Part shown: positions 5,229 to 12,220 of the stretch, one piece after another
Layout of the letters: each line of letters opens with the position of its first letter
How positions within the stretch are numbered: position 1 is the stretch's first letter
Assembly: GCA_050177075.1 (NCBI GenBank)
Contig: JBFXHL010000067.1
Location: 1-13,971 of the forward strand
Source: UBA2239 sp050177075
GTDB taxonomy: Bacteria > Pseudomonadota > Gammaproteobacteria > Burkholderiales > UBA9220
Direction of reading: 5' to 3'
Length of the DNA stretch: 13,971 nt
Position numbers and translations under genes: made by a program
The notes under the pieces: generated by a model
Told to the model about the DNA's origin: nothing
The model's database searches: none
Seen by the model: only the letters and a program-made list of their open reading frames with translations

Positions 5229-6869
5229 ATGAGCTATCAAGTCCTTGCGCGAAAATGGCGCCCGAAAACCTTCGCCGAGGTGGTGGGCCAGGGGCACGTG
5301 GTCCAGGCCCTGTCCAACGCCCTGGAGCACGGCCGCTTGCATCATGCCTACCTGCTTACCGGCACCCGGGGGGTGGGCAAGACCACCCTGGCGCGCATCC
5401 TGGCCAAGTCCCTCAACTGCGAAACCGGCGTCACCGCCACCCCCTGCGGCGAATGCACCGCCTGCCGGGAGATCGACGCCGGGCGCTTCGTGGACCTGCT
5501 GGAGCTGGACGCCGCCTCCAACACCGGCGTGGACAACATGCGGGAAATCCTGGACAACGCCCAGTACGCCCCCACCGCCGGCCGCTACAAAGTGTACCTC
5601 ATCGACGAAGTGCACATGCTCTCCAAGTCGGCCTTCAACTCCATGCTCAAGACCCTGGAGGAGCCGCCGGCCCACGTCAAGTTCATCCTCGCCACCACCG
5701 ACCCCCAGAAGGTGCCCATCACCGTCCTGTCCCGTTGCCTGCAGTTCAACCTCAAGCACTTGCCGCCGGTGGAAATCGCCGGCCAGCTGAAGAACGTGCT
5801 GGAGCGGGAAGGCATCCCCTTCGAGGCGCAGGCTCTGAGCCTGGTGGCCCGGGCCGCCCAGGGCAGCATGCGGGACGCCCTGTCCCTGCTGGACCAGGCC
5901 ATCGCCTATGGCGGCGGCAAGGTGGAGGAAGCCCAGGTGCGCGGCATGCTGGGCAGCATCGACCAGGGCTACCTGTTCTCGCTCCTCGAAGCCCTGTCCC
6001 GCCGGGACGGTCCGTCCCTGCTGGCTACCGCCGAGGAGATGGAGGAGCGGGGCCTGGCTTTCGATGCCGCCCTGCAGGAGCTGGGCGTCCTGCTGCACCA
6101 AGTGGCCTTGGCCAAGACCGTTCCCCAGGCCCTGCCGGACGATTTGCCCGAACGGGCTCGCGTGCTGGAGCTGGCCGAGGCCTTTGGCGCCGAGGACGTG
6201 CAGCTTTACTACCAGATCGCCCTCCACGGCCGGCGCGACCTGCCCCTGGCGCCGGACGAATACGCCGGTTTCACCATGACCCTGTTGCGGATGCTGGCCT
6301 TCGCCCCCGACGAGGGCGGCGCGATGCAGGTATCCGCCCCCCGCGCCAACCCCGGCCCGGCCGCCGAGCGCCGCCCCATTCCGCCCCGCCCCGCGCCGGT
6401 GGACGAACTCCGGCCCCAGGCGGCCGAACCGCCCCCTCCACCTTCCCAGGAGGCGCCACGGCCCGCCGCTACGGCTTCCGCCATGGGCTTCGACGGCGAC
6501 TGGCCAGGCCTGGTGGAGCGCCTCAAGATCGGCGGCATGGCCAAGATGCTGGCCCAACACTGCGAACTGCGGAGCTACGAGAACGACGCCTTCGACTTGT
6601 GCGTGCCGGAGGAGCACCGGCACCTGACGGACCCGTCTTTCCAGGCCAAGCTCAAGGCGTCGGTGGACGATCTTTTCGGGCGCCCCATGCGGCTTAACGT
6701 GAGCGTCGGCGCCGTTACCGGCATGACGCCGGCGGCGATCCAGGGCGAGGAGCGCCGCAAGAGGCAGGAGGAAGCGATCGCCGCCATCGAGCAGGACCCC
6801 TTCGTGCGCGAACTGGTGGAGACCATGGACGCGCGCATCATCGAATCAACCATCAAACCCGTTCAGTAG
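5229..6869 (+). CDS. dnaX: DNA polymerase III subunits gamma/tau
   Basis: A 546-residue clamp-loader ATPase subunit that loads the beta sliding clamp and couples the replisome polymerases. It begins with the family's usual N-terminus (MSYQVLARKWRPKTF), then shows Walker A GTRGVGKT (45-52), a zinc module with Cys64, Cys73, Cys76 and Cys79, Walker B LIDEVHM (124-130) and the sensor/arginine-finger SRC (168-170). A proline-rich linker (about 366-417) leads to the tau-specific C-terminal region that binds polymerase alpha and helicase. I saw no A AAA AAG-type slippery site around the linker, so this frame encodes tau and the source of any gamma form is not evident. There is no convincing Shine-Dalgarno sequence before the ATG. 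The stop codon lies 9 bases before ybaB. Confidence 0.97.
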   Translation: MSYQVLARKWRPKTFAEVVGQGHVVQALSNALEHGRLHHAYLLTGTRGVGKTTLARILAKSLNCETGVTATPCGECTACREIDAGRFVDLLELDAASNTGVDNMREILDNAQYAPTAGRYKVYLIDEVHMLSKSAFNSMLKTLEEPPAHVKFILATTDPQKVPITVLSRCLQFNLKHLPPVEIAGQLKNVLEREGIPFEAQALSLVARAAQGSMRDALSLLDQAIAYGGGKVEEAQVRGMLGSIDQGYLFSLLEALSRRDGPSLLATAEEMEERGLAFDAALQELGVLLHQVALAKTVPQALPDDLPERARVLELAEAFGAEDVQLYYQIALHGRRDLPLAPDEYAGFTMTLLRMLAFAPDEGGAMQVSAPRANPGPAAERRPIPPRPAPVDELRPQAAEPPPPPSQEAPRPAATASAMGFDGDWPGLVERLKIGGMAKMLAQHCELRSYENDAFDLCVPEEHRHLTDPSFQAKLKASVDDLFGRPMRLNVSVGAVTGMTPAAIQGEERRKRQEEAIAAIEQDPFVRELVETMDARIIESTIKPVQ

Positions 6870-6878
6870 GAGCAACAA

Positions 6879-7202
6879 ATGATTAAAGGCGGTTTGGGCA
6901 ACCTGATGAAACAGGCCCAGCAGATGCAGGCGAACATGGAGAAAATGCAGGAGCAGCTGGCCTCCATCGAAGTGGAGGGCCAGGCGGGCGCCGGCATGGT
7001 GAAGGTGACCATGACCTGCCGCCACGACGTGAAGCGCGTCACCATCGACCCTTCCGTCATGGACGAGAAGGAGATGCTGGAGGACCTCATCGCCGCCGCC
7101 GTCAACGACGCCGTGCGCCGCGCCGAACAGACCAGCCAGGAGAAGATGGCGGGCTTTACCGCCGGCCTGAACCTGCCCCCCGGCCTCAAGCTGCCGTTCT
7201 GA
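6879..7202 (+). CDS. ybaB: YbaB/EbfC family nucleoid-associated DNA-binding protein
   Basis: A 107-residue YbaB/EbfC protein, a small dimeric 'tweezer' DNA binder associated with the nucleoid. The N-terminal half (about residues 1-40) is a Met/Gln-rich helix (LGNLMKQAQQMQANMEKMQEQLA). It is followed by the conserved sheet region (VEGQAGAGMVKVTMTCRHDVKRVTIDP) and the C-terminal helix. The start is well supported: AGGAG (6868-6872) overlaps the dnaX stop codon and sits 6 bases from the ATG, implying coupled translation. Placement between dnaX and recR is the classic conserved cluster, which suggests a role linked to replication or repair. Confidence 0.95.
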   Translation: MIKGGLGNLMKQAQQMQANMEKMQEQLASIEVEGQAGAGMVKVTMTCRHDVKRVTIDPSVMDEKEMLEDLIAAAVNDAVRRAEQTSQEKMAGFTAGLNLPPGLKLPF

Positions 7203-7207
7203 TTTTT

Positions 7208-7238
7208 CCCTTACCCTCGCCCGGTGCCGGGTAAGGGG
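7208..7238 (+). promoter_or_regulatory. Hairpin enclosing the recR ribosome-binding site
   Basis: CCCTTACCC (7208-7216) is exactly complementary to GGGTAAGGG (7229-7237). The recR Shine-Dalgarno AAGGGG (7233-7238) lies in the 3' arm, 8 bases before the ATG. If the stem forms in the mRNA it would hide the ribosome-binding site. An alternative inner pairing CCCGG (7220-7224) / CCGGG (7227-7231) also exists but has a loop of only two bases. Confidence 0.55.
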
Positions 7239-7246
7239 ATAGACCC

Positions 7247-7843
7247 ATGAAAACCCCTTCCAGTCTCGAAAACCTGATCCAGGCCCTGCGCTGCCTCCCC
7301 GGCGTGGGACCCAAGTCGGCGCAGCGCATGGCCTATCACCTCCTGCAGCGTGACCAGGCCGGCGCCCGCCGCCTGGCCCAGGCCTTGGACCACGCCCTGG
7401 GCACCATCCGCCATTGCCGCCTCTGCAACAACTTCAGCGAGGAGGAGGTGTGCGAGCTGTGCAGTTCTCCCAAGCGGGACGCGGGCCTGCTGTGCGTGGT
7501 GGAAATGCCCGCCGACCTGGTGATGATGGAACAGACCCAGGGCTACCGCGGCCTGTATTTCGTCCTCATGGGGCGGCTATCCCCCCTGGACGGCGTGGGG
7601 CCGAAGGAGATCCATCTCGACCGCCTGCTGAAGCGTGCCAGCGACGGCGCGGTGCGGGAAGTTATCCTCGCCACCAACTTCACGGTGGAAGGGGAGGCGA
7701 CCGCCCATTATGTGGCCGAAATGCTGAAGGGACGAGGTATCAAGGTCAGCCGCATCGCCCGTGGCCTGCCGGTGGGCGGGGAGCTGGAGCATGTGGACAG
7801 CGGCACCCTGGCCCAGGCGGTGGTGGACCGCCGCGAAATCTAG
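7247..7843 (+). CDS. recR: Recombination protein RecR
   Basis: A 198-residue, full-length RecR, the ring-forming partner of RecO/RecF that loads RecA onto gaps in single-stranded DNA during recombinational repair. Domains in order are a helix-hairpin-helix (LPGVGPKSAQRMAYHLL, residues 17-33), a four-cysteine zinc finger (Cys57, Cys60, Cys69, Cys72), a Toprim domain (LLCVVEMPADLVMMEQTQGYRGLYFVL, about 81-107), and a C-terminal Walker-B-like and swap region ending AQAVVDRREI. The start is supported by AAGGGG 8 bases upstream, although that site is inside a hairpin. It is third in the dnaX-ybaB-recR unit, 44 bases after ybaB. A damaged phospholipase frame begins almost immediately after its stop codon. 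Confidence 0.97.
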   Translation: MKTPSSLENLIQALRCLPGVGPKSAQRMAYHLLQRDQAGARRLAQALDHALGTIRHCRLCNNFSEEEVCELCSSPKRDAGLLCVVEMPADLVMMEQTQGYRGLYFVLMGRLSPLDGVGPKEIHLDRLLKRASDGAVREVILATNFTVEGEATAHYVAEMLKGRGIKVSRIARGLPVGGELEHVDSGTLAQAVVDRREI

Positions 7844-7859
7844 CCCTTCTTTCCCGTCG

Positions 7860-8918
7860 CTGACAGCGAGCATATCGAGAGCGGATGGCCGGTTCCGGCT
7901 TCAGGTGGTGAAGCCGGGCTCCGTGGCGGAGTGGCCGCCCACCCTGGCCTTGACGCTGGGTTCGGCAGAGGGGAAAAAGCGGGTTTCGCTCCGCCTCGTT
8001 GACGAAGCCTCGCCGGAAGCGGCGCGCCGGACCTACGAGGCGGAGGTTCCCGCCGGGGTCCACGGCATGGTGCGGGCGGAGCTGGCCGACAGCGATTCCA
8101 ATCCGCTCGTGCTGGTGGGGGCGCGGCAGGACGCGCTGACGCGCATGTCCGCCGAAACCCGGCTGCCGTCCTCGGATGCCCAGGGCGGCAAGCCGCCCCA
8201 GGAGATGCCGGAGCCGGCCCTCTCCGCCAACGAGCCGATGTATTTCGTCGTCGGCGCCCGGAACGGGGCCAACGCCCGTTTCCAGCTCAGCTTCAAGTAC
8301 CGCCTTTTCGACGGAGAAAGTGTTGTGGTGCGCCATGCGCCGTGGCTGAAGAATTTCCATTTCGGCTACACCCAGACTTCCCTGTGGGACTTGGGGGCCG
8401 CCTCCAAGCCTTTCCACGACACCAGCTACTGCCCCAGCCTTTTCTGGCAGTGGCGGGACGAGGCGCGGGGCGGTTGGCCCCGCTTGTGGCGCGCCGGCTA
8501 CGAGCACGAATCCAATGGCAAGGACGGGGCGAATTCCCGCAGCATCGACACCCTGTTCGTCCAGCCCATCTGGATCAGCGGCAGCGATGACGAAACCCGC
8601 TTCGTTTTCGCCCCCAAGTTCTACGGCTACCTGGACAAGACGGACAACCCGGACATCCCCACCTACCGCGACTATGCCGACTGGTACTTCCGCTACGGCC
8701 GGGAAAATGGCTGGCTGGCCACGGCCCTGCTGCGCCGGGGAAGCGGCGGCTACAACGGCACCCAGCTCGATCTGTCCTATCCCCTGCGGGAGCCGGTGTT
8801 CTCCCGGATGGGGGGCTTCCTGCACTTCCAGTTGTTTTCAGGCTACGGCGAGAGCTTGCTGGACTACAACCTGCGGCGGGACACCCAGGTACGGGTTGGA
8901 TTCTCCATCGTGCGCTGA
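7860..8918 (+). pseudogene. Outer-membrane phospholipase A (OMPLA family), 5'-truncated, no signal peptide
   Basis: The frame encodes an Ig-like N-terminal segment (about 7890-8200), then a 12-strand OMPLA-type barrel beginning SANEPMYFVVGARNGANARFQ and ending QVRVGFSIVR, with a proper C-terminal phenylalanine-type strand. OMPLA is a calcium-dependent lipase of the outer membrane. The active-site segment YEHESNGKDGANSRSID gives His (8505-8507) and Ser (8511-8513); the third triad position, Asn in E. coli, is Asp here (8547-8549). The frame is open upstream, and the only earlier in-frame ATGs (7761, 7791) lie inside recR and give no signal peptide. Between recR and the domain there are under 50 bases, too few for a secretion signal. 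I list it from the first in-frame CTG after recR. It is probably a remnant; the rest of the frame is intact, so loss looks recent, or an unusual start is used. Confidence 0.7.
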
Positions 8919-8922
8919 ACCC

Positions 8923-8948
8923 GCCGGCCCTTTGGGTCGGAGGCCGGC
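8923..8948. terminator. Candidate bidirectional terminator hairpin between convergent genes
   Basis: GCCGGCC (8923-8929) is complementary to GGCCGGC (8942-8948), with a 12-base loop. It fills the gap between the phospholipase frame and the stop codon of the convergent PLP enzyme. There is no T-tract on either side, so the terminator call is tentative. Confidence 0.4.
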
Positions 8949-10112
8949 TTACGCCAACGCCTGCTCCAGGTCGGCGATCAGGTCGTCCGCATCCTCCAGG
9001 CCGATGGATAGCCGGATCATGGTGTCGGAAATGCCGCGCCGCGCCCGTTCCTCCGGTGACAGCCCGTGGTGGGTGGTGGTCACCGGCATGGTGGCGAGGC
9101 TTTCCACGCCGCCTAAACTGGGGGCGATGGCGAACAGCTCGAGCCGGTCCACCGTCTTCACCGCCTCGTCGTAATCCCCTCTCACTTCCAGCGTCAGCAT
9201 TCCTCCGAAGCCCTGCATCTGTGCCTTCGCCACGGCATGGCCGTGAAAATCCGGCAGGCCGGGGTAGTAGACCCGGGCCACCTTGGGATGTTTTTCCATC
9301 GCCCGCGCCACGGCCCAGGCGTTGGCGTTCTGCCGCTCCACCCGCACCGGCAGGGTGCGCAGGCTGCGCATCAGAAGGGACGCGGTTTCCGGGGCGATGG
9401 TGGTGCCTAGGTTCTTGCGCCAGTTCCACACCGGGGCCAGGAGATATTTCGACCCCATCAGCGCCCCGGCGGTGATATCGCTGTGGCCCCCCAGGTACTT
9501 GGTGGCGCTGTGGATCACGAAGTCCGCTCCCAGGGCCAGGGGTTGCTGGTTCACCGGGGAGGCGAAGGTGTTGTCCACCGCCACCAGGATGCCGCGCTGG
9601 TGGGCGGCCTCGGCGATGCGGGCGATGTCCAGCACTTCCAGGGTGGGATTGGTTGGGGTTTCGAAGAACACCAGGCCCACCTTCTGCTCCAGGTACTCGT
9701 CCAGCTTGTCCAGGTCCTCGCCCAGCAGGAACCAGGTGGGGATGCCCAGTTCCGGCAGTTGGGCGGCGAGCAGCTCCATGGTGCCGCCGTAGGCGTCGCC
9801 GATGCACAGGATGCCCTTGCGGCCGTGGGTGAGGAACAGGGCCGCCTCCGCCGCCATGCCGGAAGCGAAGGCCCAGGCGGCTTCCGCCCCCTCCAGGCTG
9901 GCGAGCTTGGCTTCCAGGGCGTGGATGGTGGGGTTGAGGCCGTAGCGGGTGTAGAGTGCGCCGGGGTTGCGGCCGTCCACCACGTCCAGCAGGTCGGCGG
10001 TGGAGGCGAACTTGAAGGTGGTGGTGTGGTACAGGGGCGTATGGGGCGAACCCTGGGGATCGTCCAATTCCCCGGCGTGGACGCAGCGGGTGGCGAAGCC
10101 TGCTTCTTTCAT
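8949..10112 (-). CDS. Cystathionine gamma-synthase / methionine gamma-lyase-type PLP enzyme
   Basis: A 387-residue member of the Cys/Met-metabolism PLP family, cytoplasmic homotetramers acting on the gamma or beta carbon of sulfur amino acids. The PLP lysine is Lys205 in HSATKYLGGHSD. YTRYGLNPT (54-62) supplies the neighbouring-subunit phosphate ligands, and Asp180 in VAVDNTF contacts the pyridine nitrogen. The length is typical. The reaction cannot be fixed from motifs alone: cystathionine gamma-synthase, O-acetyl/O-succinyl-homoserine sulfhydrylase and methionine gamma-lyase are all possible. AAGGAG lies about 10 bases before the ATG. The start overlaps the stop of the upstream methyltransferase gene (ATGA, 4 bases), so it is the last gene of the sulfur operon. 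It would let the operon turn released sulfide into amino-acid thiols or do the reverse. Confidence 0.93.
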   Translation of the reverse strand: MKEAGFATRCVHAGELDDPQGSPHTPLYHTTTFKFASTADLLDVVDGRNPGALYTRYGLNPTIHALEAKLASLEGAEAAWAFASGMAAEAALFLTHGRKGILCIGDAYGGTMELLAAQLPELGIPTWFLLGEDLDKLDEYLEQKVGLVFFETPTNPTLEVLDIARIAEAAHQRGILVAVDNTFASPVNQQPLALGADFVIHSATKYLGGHSDITAGALMGSKYLLAPVWNWRKNLGTTIAPETASLLMRSLRTLPVRVERQNANAWAVARAMEKHPKVARVYYPGLPDFHGHAVAKAQMQGFGGMLTLEVRGDYDEAVKTVDRLELFAIAPSLGGVESLATMPVTTTHHGLSPEERARRGISDTMIRLSIGLEDADDLIADLEQALA

Positions 10113-10774
10113 GGTGGGTTGTCTCCTTGTGGTTGAATCGGTTCTCCCGTCGCCACCAGTAGGCTGCCCCAGGGCAGACGGCTGGGCAGCAGGCGCTCTA
10201 GGACTCGGGCGGTGGGGCCTCCATCAGGCAGGAATATGGCACTCCGAAGGGTGAGGTTGCGCACCGGCAGACCGTCGAACAGCGCTCGTATTTCCCCCGC
10301 CGTATGCCAGCGGGCGCCGCGGTAGGCACCGCTGCCGCCATGCCGCCCTTTTTGCCGGTAGAGCAGGCTGGCGCGGTTGAGCCAGCCGACGGCGAAGCGG
10401 CGCCGGGTGACGCGCAGGATTTCGGCCAGGGCAGCTCGTTCATGGGGCACGAAACAAAGGGTGGCGATGGAGACGGCGCAGTCGAAGCAACCGTCTTGGA
10501 AGGGCAGGCGCTCCCCGTCCCCCGCCACCCAGGTGATGCCGGTTCCGCCGCGCTCATGGGCATAGGCGAGCGATTCCAAATTGACGTCCAGGCCGGTGGC
10601 AGCTAGGCCGGCTGCGGCGAAGGCGCGGGTGAACCATCCCGTGCCGCAGCCCACGTCCAGGAGGGTTTCCCCCTGCGCTGGGCCAAGTTTCCGGAGGATG
10701 AGAGTGAATTCCTGCCGGCCGATCCAGTGCCCGCGCGGGGTTCCGTACCAGGCGTCGTACTCAGCCGGATTCAT
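10109..10774 (-). CDS. Class I SAM-dependent methyltransferase
   Basis: A 221-residue protein with the Methyltransf_11-type fold. Motif I is LLDVGCGTGWFTRAFA (38-53), binding S-adenosylmethionine. The acidic residue ending strand 2 is in GLDVN (about 61-65), and GDGERLPFQDGCFDCAVSI (about 85-103) covers motifs II/III. The C-terminal half is less typical and probably sets the substrate, which I cannot name. The gene overlaps the cysteine-desulfurase-like gene by 14 bases upstream and the PLP-enzyme gene by 4 bases downstream, so it is translationally coupled on both sides. In this setting a thiol, sulfide, selenide or other metalloid acceptor is plausible, but this is inference from context. 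Generic annotation would be 'class I SAM-dependent methyltransferase'. Confidence 0.9.
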   Translation of the reverse strand: MNPAEYDAWYGTPRGHWIGRQEFTLILRKLGPAQGETLLDVGCGTGWFTRAFAAAGLAATGLDVNLESLAYAHERGGTGITWVAGDGERLPFQDGCFDCAVSIATLCFVPHERAALAEILRVTRRRFAVGWLNRASLLYRQKGRHGGSGAYRGARWHTAGEIRALFDGLPVRNLTLRSAIFLPDGGPTARVLERLLPSRLPWGSLLVATGEPIQPQGDNPP

Positions 10775-11903
10775 GGGCCAATTTCCGCCACGCCTTGCCC
10801 AGGGCGGCGGCGGCGCGGTCTACCTCGCCTTCGGTGGTGAAACGGCCGATGGAGAGGCGCACGGCGCCGAGCAGCCGTCCATTTGGCAGGCCCATGGCCG
10901 CCAGCGCCCCGCTCGTCCCGTGGCTGCCTGCGTGGCAGGCGGCGCCGGTGGAGGCGGCGACTTCCGGCGCTGCTTCCAGCAATTGGGCTCCGCCGACGGC
11001 GGGAAAAGAGACGTTGAGGGTGTTGGGCAGCCGCTGTTCGGCATGGCCGTTGAGCGCCAAGCCCGGCACCTCGGACGCCAGCCGTTGGAAAAGGCGATTC
11101 CGCAGGGCAGCAAGGCGCAGGGTTTCCTCGCCGAGGGTTTCCCGCGCCAGGCTGGCCGCCATGCCGAGGGCGACCAGATGGGGGACATTCTCGGTGCCGG
11201 GCCGAAGGCCATGTTCGTGGCCGGCACCGTACATGAGCGGGCGAAGCTGAATGCCGCGCCGGACCACCAGCCCCCCCACCCCTTTGGGGGCATAGAATTT
11301 GTGGCCCGCCAGGGTGAGCAGATCCGTCCCCAGTTCCGCCATCGATACCGGGATTTTTCCCACCGCCTGGGCGGCGTCCACATGCATCAACGCCCCGTGG
11401 TAATGGGCGAGGGCGGCGATTTCACGCACCGGCTGGATGACGCCGGTTTCGTTGTTGGCGAGCATGAGGGACACCAGGGCGGTCTGGGGGCCGATGGCTT
11501 TAAGGGCGATGTCGGTGCGTATTTGCCCTTGGCCGTCCACTGGAAGAAAGTCCACGCGCCAGCCCTCCCTTTGCAGGCGGCGCAGGGGTTCCATGACGGA
11601 AGGGTGCTCGACGGCGCTGGTGACCAGATGCCGCCGTTCCCCGTTATTCCCCGCCGTGCCGAGAAGGGCGAGATTATTGGCCTCCGTGGCGCTGCCGGTG
11701 AATATCACCTCGTCCTGTGCCGTGCCCACCAGGGCGGCGACCTCATGCCGGGCGGCGTCCACCGCGGCCTTGGCCTCGCGGCCGTAGGCATGGCCGGAGG
11801 AGGGATTGCCGAAGCGCCCTTCGAGGTAGGGCATCATGGCCGCCACCACCTGCGGGTCCAGGGGGGTGGTGGCGTTGTAGTCGAGGTAAATGGGTCCGTT
11901 CAT
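10761..11903 (-). CDS. NifS/IscS-family cysteine desulfurase or selenocysteine lyase-like enzyme
   Basis: A 380-residue class V aminotransferase-fold PLP enzyme that releases sulfur (or selenium) from cysteine (or selenocysteine) as an enzyme-bound persulfide. The N-terminus is YLDYNATTPLDP, with substrate/PLP His100 (VEHPS), Asp176 (HVDAAQ) and PLP lysine Lys202 in AGHKFYAPKG. The catalytic cysteine is Cys323 in STGAACHAGSHG. The stretches GAACH, GHKFY.P, RPGTENVP and LRLSIGR resemble mammalian selenocysteine lyase as well as general NifS-like desulfurases, so the donor amino acid is open. It is unlikely to be the housekeeping IscS because no Fe-S scaffold genes are adjacent. The start shares one base with the stop of the upstream 105-residue gene (TGATG), and its end overlaps the methyltransferase gene. 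Confidence 0.94.
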   Translation of the reverse strand: MNGPIYLDYNATTPLDPQVVAAMMPYLEGRFGNPSSGHAYGREAKAAVDAARHEVAALVGTAQDEVIFTGSATEANNLALLGTAGNNGERRHLVTSAVEHPSVMEPLRRLQREGWRVDFLPVDGQGQIRTDIALKAIGPQTALVSLMLANNETGVIQPVREIAALAHYHGALMHVDAAQAVGKIPVSMAELGTDLLTLAGHKFYAPKGVGGLVVRRGIQLRPLMYGAGHEHGLRPGTENVPHLVALGMAASLARETLGEETLRLAALRNRLFQRLASEVPGLALNGHAEQRLPNTLNVSFPAVGGAQLLEAAPEVAASTGAACHAGSHGTSGALAAMGLPNGRLLGAVRLSIGRFTTEGEVDRAAAALGKAWRKLAHESG

Positions 11904-12220
11904 CAGGCGCCGGCGAGCATTTTTTCCAGTTCGGCTTCCAGGGCCGCTCCCAGGGCAGCATCCACGGCGATTCCGGCGGCCTCCAGGGCGGCGACGAGGT
12001 CCTCGGGAGCGAGGATCACGCCATCGGCGGGTTGCACTGCTACTTCGCCGACCAGCAGGGAGGGAAACCCCTTGCCGTGGGCGTCGCGGCAGTCGGTGAG
12101 CACCACTTTCATTTCGATGTCCAGCAGGGTGCTGATCTGCCGGGCATAGCCGGTGTACAGGGTGCAGCGCCCGCCGGGCGGATTCTGGCTGATGACGGTG
12201 ACGAGGGGCGAAGTCTTCAT
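11903..12220 (-). CDS. 105-residue protein of unknown function in the sulfur operon
   Basis: I do not recognise the family with confidence. The protein is small, cytoplasmic (no signal peptide or membrane segment) and has two cysteines, Cys19 (GGRCTLYTGYA) and Cys44 (VVLTDCRDAHG). The layout is a beta strand (LVTVISQ), a helix, a second strand (MKVVLTD), then FPSLLVGEVAVQPADGVILAPEDLVAAL and a C-terminal helix rich in Ala/Glu/Leu. This resembles thioredoxin-fold Rdx/SelW-like proteins, but the CxxC/CxxU motif is not present, so the link is weak. That the gene is real is supported by its overlaps: 4 bases with the exporter (ATGA) and 1 base with the PLP enzyme (TGATG). A role as a sulfur or selenium carrier for the neighbouring enzyme is a hypothesis only. 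Confidence 0.82.
   Translation of the reverse strand: MKTSPLVTVISQNPPGGRCTLYTGYARQISTLLDIEMKVVLTDCRDAHGKGFPSLLVGEVAVQPADGVILAPEDLVAALEAAGIAVDAALGAALEAELEKMLAGA

Noticed and set aside
6300..6500. Programmed -1 frameshift in dnaX to make gamma
   Set aside because: No A-rich slippery heptamer was seen in the linker region; the stretch is GC-rich and the frame continues normally to the tau C-terminus.
5175..6623. A 482-codon minus-strand frame across dnaX
   Set aside because: Antisense shadow of dnaX; Gly/His/Gln-rich with no domain.
7761..7859. ATG at 7761 as the true start of the phospholipase gene
   Set aside because: It lies 83 bases inside recR, and the residues it adds are Trp/Arg-rich shadow sequence without signal-peptide features.
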